Notes under the pieces: generated by a model | Seen by the model: the letters and a program-made list of their open reading frames with translations, nothing else | Database searches by the model: none | Told to the model about the DNA's origin: nothing | DNA from: Deltaproteobacteria bacterium | GTDB lineage: Bacteria > Desulfobacterota > Desulfobulbia > Desulfobulbales > Desulfurivibrionaceae | Length of the DNA: 37,360 nt | Assembly: GCA_021847425.1 (NCBI GenBank) | Contig: JAJZRF010000032.1 | Location: forward strand, 1-37,360 | Direction of reading: 5' to 3' | Shown here: piece by piece, positions 16,840 through 25,130 of the stretch | How positions within the stretch are numbered: the stretch's first letter is position 1 | Layout: each line of letters begins with the position of its first letter | Translations under genes and position numbers: made by a program

Positions 16840-19053
16840 ATGGCCGAAGACAATAAATCAAATTTACGTTCCACGGTAAAGGATCAATCCGGGGCCGGAA
16901 AGATCAAGATAGGCGAACTGCTGCGCAAGGCCGGGCAGATCAGCAGCTACCAGCTCGATGAAGCCCTGGCCGCCCAGAAAAAATCCGGTGGCCGTCTGAG
17001 CAGCATCCTTTTGCGGCTTGGGCATATCGAAGAATCAACCATTCTCAACTTTTTAAGCCGGCTGCACAACTATCAACCCATTGTCATCAGCAGGGAACCG
17101 CCCAAACCCGAGGCTCTGAAGCTTCTGCCCTACGAGATTGCCAAGAAATACCTGGCCTTCCCCTTGCGGCAGATCGGCAAATCCCTCCAGGTTGCCATGG
17201 CCGAGCCCACGGATACCGGGGCGGTGGAAAGCTTGCAGGCCGCAATCAATATGCCCCTGGCCGTCTGTGTCGCCACGGAAAAGGACATCGTTGACGCCTA
17301 CAAGACCTATTACAAGATCAGCGAAGAGGAATATCAATCTTTTTTCACCTCGGTCGGCGCCGGGGAAAAAGACGAGGAGCCTGTTACCCAGATCGACGAT
17401 TTCGGCACCCTGGCCTCCGAGGCGGCCGAAGGCATGGAGATTGCGTCGATTGAAGATGAGGCGGGCGGGGATCAATATTCCGCCTCGGATGCCCCCATCA
17501 TCAAGCTGGTAAATGGTATCCTGGTCAAGGCGGTCAACGATGGGGTGAGTGACATCCATATCGAGCCTTACGAAAAAACGCTCCAGGTGCGCTACCGCAT
17601 GGATGGCTCCCTGTACAAGTCCATGAATCTGCCCCTTTCCATTAAAAACGCCCTGAACTCCCGGATAAAAATCATGTCCCAGCTCGACATCACCGAGCGG
17701 AGGGTGCCCCAGGACGGCCGAATCCGGATCAAGATGGGGCGGACCCGGGCCGTTGACTTCCGGGTTTCCACCCTGCCGACCCTGTTCGGGGAAAGCATTG
17801 TTCTGCGTATCCTCGACAAGGGCAGCCTGAACGTCGATCTCACCAAGCTCGGTTTTGAGAAGGAAACCTTTACCACCCTCCAGCGCTGTATCGAACGGCC
17901 CCAGGGGCTGCTCTTGGTTACCGGCCCCACGGGCAGCGGCAAGACGGTAACCCTCTATTCGGTGCTGAATTCGCTCAACAGCGAAGACACCAAGATCCTC
18001 ACCGCCGAAGATCCGGTGGAGTTCAACTTCAAGGGCATCAACCAGGTCAATGTCAAAAAAGAAGTGGGGATGACCTTTCCCGCGGCGCTCAAGGCCTTTC
18101 TCCGGCAGGACCCCGACATCATCATGGTTGGCGAGATCCGGGACATGGAAACCGCGGAGATTGCCATCAAGGCGGCCATGACCGGCCATCTTGTTTTCTC
18201 CACCCTCCACACCAATGACTGTCCGGCGACCATCGGCCGTCTGGTTGATATCGGCATTCCGCCCTTCATGCTCGCCTCGGCCGTCACCATGGTCCTGTCC
18301 CAGCGGCTGGCCAGGAAGCTCTGCGTCCATTGCAAGGAAGAGGTTTCCCGGCCGCCCAAGGAAGAGCTTATTGCCCTGGGTTTTAAAGAGAAGGATTTTG
18401 AGAAGGATTTTGTTATCTATGGCCCCAAGGGGTGCCAGAAATGCAACGGCGGCGGCTATAAGGGGAGGGTCGGCCTTTTTGAGCTGATGGAGATCACCGA
18501 TGAGGTTGCCAAGGCGATCAGCGCGGAAGTGCCGGAGGATCAGCTTCGCAAGATAGCGGTACAGGAAGGGATGACCCCCCTGCGGCGGGCCGGGGTCAAA
18601 AAGGTTATCGAAGGCGCCACCAGCATTGAAGAGATACTGAAGCGAACCGTTATCACCGAGGAGAGTCTGCCCGCCTACCTGGTCCATCCGGATATTGAGG
18701 AGTATGATGACGGGGATTTCATCATCCGGCAGAACAACAACGACATCGATTTTTTTAAACTGGTCACCGGCGCCGTCTCCGTGGTGAAGGATGGCAAGAA
18801 GATCGCCGAGATCACCGAGCCGGGCGAGTATTTCGGTGAGATGAGCGCCATTTCCGGCGAGCCCCGTTCCGCCTCCATCACCTCTAAGGGGAGGTCCAAG
18901 ATTAAGCGGTTCCCCGGCGATAAGCTTCATGAGGTTATCCAAAAATACCCAGACGTTGCCAACCATCTTTTTAAAACCGTTGTCAACCGGTTGAGCCAGG
19001 CGAACAATATCATTGTCAAGCTGGCAAACGAGCGGGCAAAAAGACCGGACTGA
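16840..19053 (+). CDS. PilB/GspE-type ATPase with MshEN-like and cyclic-nucleotide-binding-like domains
   Basis: Hexameric ATPase of the type that drives type IV pilus or type II secretion assembly. In its 737 residues, an MshEN-like region (KIGELLRKAGQISSYQLDEA, from about 22) comes first; in MshE this binds c-di-GMP. Then come an N2-type domain, Walker A GPTGSGKT near 362, an Asp box and Walker B region (QDPDIIMVGEIRD), a His box (HLVFSTLHTND), and a zinc site with CVHC and CQKC. Unusually, residues about 615-720 resemble a cyclic-nucleotide-binding domain, with phosphate-cassette-like GEYFGEMSAISGEPRSASI. The ribosome site is weak. No pilin or pilC gene is nearby. It lies between fhs and folD, a curious place for a motility or secretion gene. 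The ATPase identity is firm; the ligands and process are inferred. Confidence 0.9.
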   Translation: MAEDNKSNLRSTVKDQSGAGKIKIGELLRKAGQISSYQLDEALAAQKKSGGRLSSILLRLGHIEESTILNFLSRLHNYQPIVISREPPKPEALKLLPYEIAKKYLAFPLRQIGKSLQVAMAEPTDTGAVESLQAAINMPLAVCVATEKDIVDAYKTYYKISEEEYQSFFTSVGAGEKDEEPVTQIDDFGTLASEAAEGMEIASIEDEAGGDQYSASDAPIIKLVNGILVKAVNDGVSDIHIEPYEKTLQVRYRMDGSLYKSMNLPLSIKNALNSRIKIMSQLDITERRVPQDGRIRIKMGRTRAVDFRVSTLPTLFGESIVLRILDKGSLNVDLTKLGFEKETFTTLQRCIERPQGLLLVTGPTGSGKTVTLYSVLNSLNSEDTKILTAEDPVEFNFKGINQVNVKKEVGMTFPAALKAFLRQDPDIIMVGEIRDMETAEIAIKAAMTGHLVFSTLHTNDCPATIGRLVDIGIPPFMLASAVTMVLSQRLARKLCVHCKEEVSRPPKEELIALGFKEKDFEKDFVIYGPKGCQKCNGGGYKGRVGLFELMEITDEVAKAISAEVPEDQLRKIAVQEGMTPLRRAGVKKVIEGATSIEEILKRTVITEESLPAYLVHPDIEEYDDGDFIIRQNNNDIDFFKLVTGAVSVVKDGKKIAEITEPGEYFGEMSAISGEPRSASITSKGRSKIKRFPGDKLHEVIQKYPDVANHLFKTVVNRLSQANNIIVKLANERAKRPD

Positions 19054-19343
19054 TAGGACGATAGCTTCACTCTCTTCATCTCGATTACAATTATTCATTC
19101 CCCCCTTGTTTTTTTCTTCTATTTTCCTTCGAAAAATGTATAGTACAGGGCTTTTTGCAAGTATATCTACCTATTGAAATATCGTGTTTAATTGGGTAGT
19201 TTTGTGAGCTCTGATACCATTTTTGCCTTGCCGGGGCCAGCATCCGGGACGATGTCTGCCCGGGAGATGAGGCGGCAGGTCTTTTCTAGCGATACACGCA
19301 TTGAAAGAGATAGCTATAACTTTTTGATATAAGGAGAAAATGA
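19054..19343 (+). promoter_or_regulatory. Non-coding region with probable promoter of the folD-mvhD gene set
   Basis: This 290-bp AT-richer stretch precedes the long plus-strand Wood-Ljungdahl set. TTGAAA (19174-19179) and TAGTTT (19197-19202) at 17-base spacing form a modest sigma-70-like candidate. TATAGT near 19138 is another possible -10 box with no clear -35. I see no RNA gene and no named operator. Confidence 0.3.
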
Positions 19344-20231
19344 ATGAGCGCCAAGATTATCAGCGGGACGGAAGTTGCTAAAGCCATTCGTGAGGAGTTG
19401 AAGGTCGAGGTTACGGAACTTAAGGAAAAGCATGACATTGTTCCCGGTCTGGTGACGATTCTGGTGGGAGAAGATCCGGCCTCCCAATCGTATGTAAGCG
19501 CCAAGAACAAAACCGCCCATGCGCTTGGCATTCATTCCGAGCAGGTAACCCTTGCCGCCGACACCAGCGAGCAGGATCTGCTGAACACTGTCGAGAAATA
19601 TAACAAGGACAAGAAAATCCACGGCATTCTCGTGCAGTTGCCCCTGCCCAAGCATATCAACGAAACCAATGTGCTGTATGCCATTGATCCGGCCAAGGAC
19701 GTGGATGGATTCCATCCGGTGAACGTGGGCAAGATGGTGCTGGGCGAGGAGTGTTACCTGCCCTGTACGCCCCACGGCATCCTTGAGCTTTTGACCCGCA
19801 GCGGTGTTGAGACCAGCGGCGCCGAGGTGGTGGTCATCGGCCGCAGCAACATTGTCGGCAAGCCCATCGCCAATCTGATGCTTCAGAAACGCAAAGGCGG
19901 CAACGCCACGGTTACCCTGTGCCACACCCGCACCAAGGACATGGCCGCCCATTGCAAAAGGGCCGACATCATCATCGCCGCGGTCGGCGTGCCCAAGATG
20001 GTGACCGCCGACATGGTGAAGGACGGGGTGGTGGTAATCGATGTCGGCGTCAACCGCATCGGCAAGACCGCGGATGGCAAGGCCATTCTCGCGGGCGACG
20101 TGGATTTTGATGCGGTAAAGGAAAAAGCTTCGTATATTACCCCTGTTCCGGGCGGAGTCGGGCCCATGACCATCACCATGCTCATGAAAAATACCGTTCA
20201 GGCAGCCAGGCAAATAGCAGGCGTGAAATAA
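19344..20231 (+). CDS. folD: Bifunctional methylene-THF dehydrogenase / methenyl-THF cyclohydrolase (FolD)
   Basis: Converts 10-formyl-THF through methenyl-THF to methylene-THF with NAD(P)H, the second and third folate steps of the methyl branch. The 295-residue protein has the catalytic Lys region YVSAKNKTAHALGI, the signatures PLPKHI and DVDGFHPVN, and the dinucleotide-binding GRSNIVGKP. AAGGAG lies seven bases before ATG 19344. It is the first gene of the tandem set leading to mvhD and is separated from cooS by 82 bp. Confidence 0.97.
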   Translation: MSAKIISGTEVAKAIREELKVEVTELKEKHDIVPGLVTILVGEDPASQSYVSAKNKTAHALGIHSEQVTLAADTSEQDLLNTVEKYNKDKKIHGILVQLPLPKHINETNVLYAIDPAKDVDGFHPVNVGKMVLGEECYLPCTPHGILELLTRSGVETSGAEVVVIGRSNIVGKPIANLMLQKRKGGNATVTLCHTRTKDMAAHCKRADIIIAAVGVPKMVTADMVKDGVVVIDVGVNRIGKTADGKAILAGDVDFDAVKEKASYITPVPGGVGPMTITMLMKNTVQAARQIAGVK

Positions 20232-20313
20232 GCGGCTGCGCAGGCATAAAAAAGTAATCAGAAGGCATCTGCTTTTCTGTTACATAGCGAACCCAAGATG
20301 CTGAGGACACAAG

Positions 20314-22308
20314 ATGGCGATCAAACGAAATGGATGTGAGGGATGCGCGGATATTACCTGCGTTTCCACGCAACAGATTCTCTCCCAGGATGTGGCCAAG
20401 AACGTCAAGACCGGCTATGACCGCGTCAAAGCGCGGGGCATGTCGGCCTGCCTTTTCGGCTCCGGCGGAACCTGTTGCCGCAACTGCAATATGGGCCCCT
20501 GCCAGATCATCGACGGCGTGGACGACATGCTCGGCATCTGCGGCGCCACCGCCGACACCGTGGCGGCCAGGAATTTCGCCCGGGTTGTCGCCGGTGGTTC
20601 CGCCGCGCATACCGATCATGCCCGGGAGATGGTCAAAGGCTTCATCGAGGCAGCCAAAGGGGAAGGCCCGCACCAGATTCAGGATGTGGCCAAGCTGAAA
20701 AATCTGGCCGAGGTATTCGGCATCGTCACCGAAGACCGTGAGGTAAAGGATATCGCCCTGGAGCTCGGCGAAAAGGCCCTGGCCGAATTCGGCAAGCAGG
20801 ACGATGCGCCGCTTTCCATGCTGAAACGGGCCACGCCGAAACGGCAGGCTCTCTGGAAAAAGCTCGGCATCGCGCCCCGCGGCATCGACCGCGAGGTGGT
20901 GGAGATGATGCACCGCACCCACATGGGCGTTGATCAGGAATACCACAACATCATGCTCCAGGCCTCCCGCACCGCCTTGTCCGACGGCTGGGGCGCCTCG
21001 ATGCTTTCCACCGAGCTGACCGACATCATGTTCGGCACCCCGGTGCCCCGGCGCGCCATCGTTGATTTGGGCGTGTTGAAGGCCGATCAGGTCAATGTCA
21101 CCGTGCACGGGCATGAGCCTTTGCTGGCCGAGGCGTTGTGCATCGCGGCCCAGGATCCGGAAATGTTGGAACTGGCCAAGAAGCAGGGCGCCAAGGGGAT
21201 CAACCTGGCAGGCGTCTGCTGCACCGGCAACGAGATCCTCATGCGCCGCGGGATTCCGGTGGCCGGAGGTTTTGTTCAGCAGGAGATGGTCATCGCCACC
21301 GGCGCCGTGGAGGCGATGGTGGTTGATGTCCAGTGTGTCATGCAGTCCGTGGCCGAGGTGGCCAAGAGTTTTCACACCGACATCATCACTACCAACTACC
21401 GGGCCAAGATGCCCGGCGGGATTCATATCCAGTTCGAGGAGCACGAGGCCCTCGATTCCGCCAAGAAGATCCTGACCCACGCCATCAAGAATTTCAAGAA
21501 GCGCGGCAAGTGCTTCATCCCCCAGGAAACCAAGATGGACGTGGTGGTGGGTTTCAGCCATGAAACCATCAATACCATGCTGGGCGGCCGTTTCCGCGCC
21601 AGCTACCGGCCATTGAACGACAACATCATCAATGGCCGGATTCGCGGGGTGGGTGCCATCGTCGGCTGCGACAACTTCAAGCTGGCGGACGACACCCATG
21701 AGACCATCGTCAGGGAATTGCTGAAAAACAATATCCTGGTTCTGGCCACGGGCTGTGCCGCCACCTCTCTCGGCAAGGCCGGGTTGCTCAATCCCGAGGC
21801 GGCCCGTTTCTGCGGCGAGAGCCTGCGGGAAGTCTGCGAAACCGTGGGTATGCCGCCGGTTTTGCATATGGGTTCCTGTGTCGACAACTCCCGGATTCTC
21901 ATCGCCGCCACCGAAATGGTGCGGCAAGGCGGCTTGGGCGACGACATCTCCGACCTGCCCGCCATCGGCACCGCCCCCCTGTGGATGAGTGAAAAGGCCG
22001 TGGCCATCGGCCAGTACTTCGTGGCCAGCGGTGCCCAGGTTGTCTTCCAGAATCTGCCCGTGACCGGGTCCAAGAATTTCCACAAGTATCTCACCGAAGG
22101 GCTGATGGGGCAGGTGGGCGCTCACTGGAATATCGCCTCGGAGCCCTTGGAGATCGCCAGGATCATGATCGAGAAGATCGAGGAAAAGCGTGACGTCCTT
22201 GGCATCAACAAGAAGAAAGAGCGCGTCCTCTTCGACATGGATATGCGTCGTGACCTTGGCGGCGGCCCCCTGAAGGACGTTGGCTGCCATGGCCCGAGCG
22301 CTTCTTGA
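20314..22308 (+). CDS. cooS: Ni-dependent carbon monoxide dehydrogenase catalytic subunit (CooS/AcsA)
   Basis: Reduces CO2 to CO at a Ni-Fe-S C-cluster and passes CO to acetyl-CoA synthase; the reverse reaction oxidises CO. The 664-residue protein is full length. N-terminal Cys fit the known clusters: C46 and C54 for the D-cluster, and C55, C58, C63 and C76 for the B-cluster, spaced almost as in Moorella AcsA. Later Cys motifs such as GVCCTGNE, VGCDNF, ATGCAATSLGK and MGSCVDNSR match C-cluster and channel regions. GAGGA lies before ATG 20314. The neighbouring acs genes point to the acetyl-CoA pathway rather than a stand-alone CO oxidation system. The nickel-insertion gene cooC is not in the window. 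Confidence 0.96.
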   Translation: MAIKRNGCEGCADITCVSTQQILSQDVAKNVKTGYDRVKARGMSACLFGSGGTCCRNCNMGPCQIIDGVDDMLGICGATADTVAARNFARVVAGGSAAHTDHAREMVKGFIEAAKGEGPHQIQDVAKLKNLAEVFGIVTEDREVKDIALELGEKALAEFGKQDDAPLSMLKRATPKRQALWKKLGIAPRGIDREVVEMMHRTHMGVDQEYHNIMLQASRTALSDGWGASMLSTELTDIMFGTPVPRRAIVDLGVLKADQVNVTVHGHEPLLAEALCIAAQDPEMLELAKKQGAKGINLAGVCCTGNEILMRRGIPVAGGFVQQEMVIATGAVEAMVVDVQCVMQSVAEVAKSFHTDIITTNYRAKMPGGIHIQFEEHEALDSAKKILTHAIKNFKKRGKCFIPQETKMDVVVGFSHETINTMLGGRFRASYRPLNDNIINGRIRGVGAIVGCDNFKLADDTHETIVRELLKNNILVLATGCAATSLGKAGLLNPEAARFCGESLREVCETVGMPPVLHMGSCVDNSRILIAATEMVRQGGLGDDISDLPAIGTAPLWMSEKAVAIGQYFVASGAQVVFQNLPVTGSKNFHKYLTEGLMGQVGAHWNIASEPLEIARIMIEKIEEKRDVLGINKKKERVLFDMDMRRDLGGGPLKDVGCHGPSAS

Positions 22309-22369
22309 TCGTTATTTTGAGAGAACGTGCTTTTTTAGAAGTAAGAATCAAGGATAAGGATCATAACCG

Positions 22370-25015
22370 ATGAAATCGGGAAGCCGTTTAGAACGGATTT
22401 TAACATCAGGAGAGTTCGCAGTCACCGGCGAGCTGGGGCCACCAAAGAACGGCAATGCCGACCAGGTGCGGGAAAAGGCGCGCCTGCTCAAAGGGCATGT
22501 TGACGCGGTCAATATCACCGACTGCCAGACCGCCATTGTCCGCATGTCCAGCATCAGCGCCGGGCTCTTGACCCTTTCCGAGGGCGTGGAGCCGGTCATT
22601 CAGATGACCTGCCGCGACCGGAACCGGATCGGAATGCAGAGCGATATCCTGGGCGCTGCCGCCCTGGGCCTCAAGAACCTGCTCTGCCTCACCGGTGACC
22701 ATCAGAAGTTCGGCAACCATCCCGGCTCCAAGGGGGTCTTTGACATGGACTCCATCCAGCTGCTCGGCATGGTCAAGACCATGCGGGATGAGAAGAAATT
22801 CCAGTGCGGCGAGGTGATCAAGTCCCATGAGCCCAGACTTTTTCTCGGCGCGGCGGCAAACCCGTTTGCCGGTCCGTCCGAGCAGTTCCGGGCCGCCCGG
22901 CTGGCGAAAAAGGTTGCCAACGGCGCTGATTTCATCCAAACCCAGATCATCTACAATGTTGAGCGTTTTGCCAAATTCATGGAGGCGGTCCGGGATCTCG
23001 GCTTGCATGAAAAGGTCCACATCCTGGCCGGGGTTACCCCGCCGAAATCCGTGGGCATGGCCCGGTACATGAAGAGCTCCGTGCCCGGCATGGATGTCAC
23101 CGATGAGGTGATCAAGCGGATGCAGGGGGCCAAGGACAAGGAAGACGAGGGGATCAACATCTGCGTTGATATCATCCGGCAGGTCCGGGAGATTGAAGGG
23201 GTGGCCGGGGTGCATATCATGGCCATTGAATGGGAGAGCGCCGTGCCGGAGATCGTCAGCCGGGCAGGGCTCGCCACCCGTCCGGTCTTTGTTGATGAGC
23301 CTTTTGCCTTGGCGGCGGCAGCGCCAGAGGCACCAATCGAGGTTCGGTCCACGGTGGCCGAGGACAAGGAAAGTGATGCTGTCCTGGCGGCAGCCAAGGC
23401 GGAGGCGGAACAGATTATCGCCGCAGCCAGGGCGGAAGCCGCTCAGTTCCGTGCTTCTGCCGCCGGTGGTGGCAGCGGTGCCGGGGCGGTTGATCAGGCA
23501 AGGATTGAAATAGAAGAAGCAGGAGAGGATGCGATGAACGAGAAAGAACGTCAAATGGCGCTTGAGTCGGTACGCCTTGGTCTTGATGCGCTCAAAAAGG
23601 CCTATGGCTTGTCGGACGATCAATTTGATGCGCTGGCGAAATTTGCCGGGGCAGAGGCGATTCTCAAGCGCGAGCCGGTGCTCGCTGCTCCTGCTTCCGC
23701 GGGGAGCCCTGCGGCAAGGCCCGCGGCTCCTGTGATAAGCCCGGATGTCGAGGCTGCCAAAAAGGCGGCAGAGGCCAAGGCTGTCGAAGAAGCAAGGCAG
23801 GCCGAGGCTGCCAAGAAAGCAACGGAGGCCAAGGCTGCGGAAGAGGCCAAGAAGGCCGAGGCCGCTAAAAAAGCGGTGGAAGCCAAGGCTGTGGCAGAAG
23901 CAAAGCAGGCCGAGGCGGCCAAGAAAGCAACGGAGGCCAAGGCTGCGGCAGAGGCCAAGAAGCCCGCGGTCCCGGAAGAAAAGAAAGCCCCGGCAGTTTC
24001 CGCCCCGGCAGCCGGTGCGGTTGGGGCGACTGATCTCGCCCTTGAGAAAACCCCCTTGGCCGAGCGTGCTGCCAAGGTTCCTGCGGCTTCCTACAAACAG
24101 GCATACACCGGGGCCATCCGCCAGACAGTTCTGGGCACCGAGCCCAGCACCATCAAGGTGGGCGGGGAAAGCACCCTGCCGTTCCATCTGTTTGAGGGCG
24201 GTATGCCCAACAAGCCCATGGTTGCCTTTGACGTGCTTGATGTCAAGCCCGATGAATGGCCCGATTCCCTGGCCCGTCATTATCAGGACGTTATGGACAA
24301 TCCCGTGGCCTGGGCTCAGAAATGCGTCAAGGAATACGGCGCCGACGCCATCTGTCTCTCCATGGTCAGCACCGACCCCAACGGCCTGAACCGGCCTGCG
24401 GGCGAGGCGGCAAAGGCTGCGGCCGAGGTGGTGAAAAACATCGAGGTGCCGGTTATTGTCTGGGGCTGCGGCAACGGCGAAAAGGATACGGAAACCCTGC
24501 GGGAGATCACCTCGCTCATCGGCGACAAGAAGGTATGTCTGGCCCCGCTTTCCGACAGCAACTACCGGGCCGTCGGCGCCACGGCCATGGCCTTCCAGTA
24601 CCCCATGGTCGCTGCCTCGCCCATCGACGTGAATCTGGCCAAGCAGCTCAACATTCTTCTTGAGAATCTCGGGGTCTCCCTGGACTCGGTGTTGATCGAC
24701 CCTTCCATCGGCGCGCTGGGTTACGGGATCGAATATTCCTACTCCGTCATGGAGCGGATCCGTTTGGCCGCCCTGACCCAGAAGGACGAGAAGCTCCAGG
24801 TGCCCTTTATCTGCAACCTGGGCCGCGAGGTCTGGAAGGCCAAGGAATGCCGGTTGCCCACCGACGGGATGATCGGCGATCAGGAAACCCGGGGCATTCT
24901 CATGGAGGCCATTACGGCTTCCTGTATGCTGATGGCGGGCGGTGAGCTGATGATCATGCGGCATCCGAAAGCGGTTTCTCTGACCAAGTCGCTGATTGCA
25001 GGGCTTATGGGTTAA
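22370..25015 (+). CDS. Fusion: methylene-THF reductase (MetF) - helical linker - corrinoid Fe-S protein small subunit (AcsD/CdhD)
   Basis: One 881-residue ORF covers two pathway steps. Residues 1 to about 300 are a MetF-type TIM barrel (FAVTGELGPPKNGNADQVRE, NITDCQTA, LLCLTGDHQKFG, GVTPPKS), which reduces methylene-THF to methyl-THF. Residues about 305-385 are Ala-rich. Residues 389-432 look like a small helical segment beginning MNEKERQMALES. Residues 462-533 are four 18-residue K/A/E repeats. Residues about 560-881 match AcsD (STLPFHLFEGGMPNKP, DAICLSMVSTDPNG, LIDPSIGALGYGIEYSYS), the partner of AcsC in carrying the methyl group on cobalamin. The frame is open throughout, with no sign of a sequencing slip. 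A ribosome-site-like AGGAG before the internal ATG 23534 suggests either an old gene boundary or internal initiation. MetV and AcsE are not encoded nearby. Confidence 0.9.
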   Translation: MKSGSRLERILTSGEFAVTGELGPPKNGNADQVREKARLLKGHVDAVNITDCQTAIVRMSSISAGLLTLSEGVEPVIQMTCRDRNRIGMQSDILGAAALGLKNLLCLTGDHQKFGNHPGSKGVFDMDSIQLLGMVKTMRDEKKFQCGEVIKSHEPRLFLGAAANPFAGPSEQFRAARLAKKVANGADFIQTQIIYNVERFAKFMEAVRDLGLHEKVHILAGVTPPKSVGMARYMKSSVPGMDVTDEVIKRMQGAKDKEDEGINICVDIIRQVREIEGVAGVHIMAIEWESAVPEIVSRAGLATRPVFVDEPFALAAAAPEAPIEVRSTVAEDKESDAVLAAAKAEAEQIIAAARAEAAQFRASAAGGGSGAGAVDQARIEIEEAGEDAMNEKERQMALESVRLGLDALKKAYGLSDDQFDALAKFAGAEAILKREPVLAAPASAGSPAARPAAPVISPDVEAAKKAAEAKAVEEARQAEAAKKATEAKAAEEAKKAEAAKKAVEAKAVAEAKQAEAAKKATEAKAAAEAKKPAVPEEKKAPAVSAPAAGAVGATDLALEKTPLAERAAKVPAASYKQAYTGAIRQTVLGTEPSTIKVGGESTLPFHLFEGGMPNKPMVAFDVLDVKPDEWPDSLARHYQDVMDNPVAWAQKCVKEYGADAICLSMVSTDPNGLNRPAGEAAKAAAEVVKNIEVPVIVWGCGNGEKDTETLREITSLIGDKKVCLAPLSDSNYRAVGATAMAFQYPMVAASPIDVNLAKQLNILLENLGVSLDSVLIDPSIGALGYGIEYSYSVMERIRLAALTQKDEKLQVPFICNLGREVWKAKECRLPTDGMIGDQETRGILMEAITASCMLMAGGELMIMRHPKAVSLTKSLIAGLMG
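23519..23536 (+). promoter_or_regulatory. Possible internal ribosome site and start within metF-acsD
   Basis: AGGAG around 23521-23525 is followed about eight bases later by in-frame ATG 23534 (residue 389). Initiation here would give a 493-residue linker-AcsD protein without MetF. It could be the fossil start of a formerly separate acsD. The purine-rich Glu/Gly codons make a chance match quite possible. Confidence 0.3.
23753..23968 (+). repeat. Four 54-bp tandem repeats encoding an 18-residue K/A/E helix repeat
   Basis: Units start at 23753, 23807, 23861 and 23915. Each encodes AAKKA-x-EAKA-x-x-EA-x-x followed by AE or, in the last, PA. Units 1 and 3 resemble each other (VEEARQ, VAEAKQ), as do 2 and 4 (TEAKAA), implying duplication of a 108-bp pair. 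Eighteen residues equal five turns of alpha-helix, so the repeats should form one long charged helix joining MetF to AcsD. Confidence 0.9.
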
Positions 25016-25060
25016 TTTTCTGTATTTATCGATCGTAATGCTGAAAAGCCTCACAGAGTT

Positions 25061-25106
25061 AAAGCTGAGTTGAGCAGCCTGGCTGCTCAAACGAAACTTA
25101 TGCCCT
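25061..25106 (+). repeat. 46-bp duplicated hairpin element, copy A (acsB leader)
   Basis: This sequence recurs at 33177-33222 within the hdrA 5' end with 44 of 46 bases identical. TTGAGCAGC (25070-25078) and GCTGCTCAA (25082-25090) form a nine-pair stem with a CTG loop. It lies between acsD and the acsB ribosome site. In the phase matching hdrA it reads KAELSSLAAQTKLMP, nearly the hdrA peptide, although no usual start codon opens this frame after the acsD stop. It is either an RNA control element or a stray piece of hdrA. Confidence 0.85.
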
Positions 25107-25130
25107 TTGGGTTAAAGAGGAGAGTGCAAA

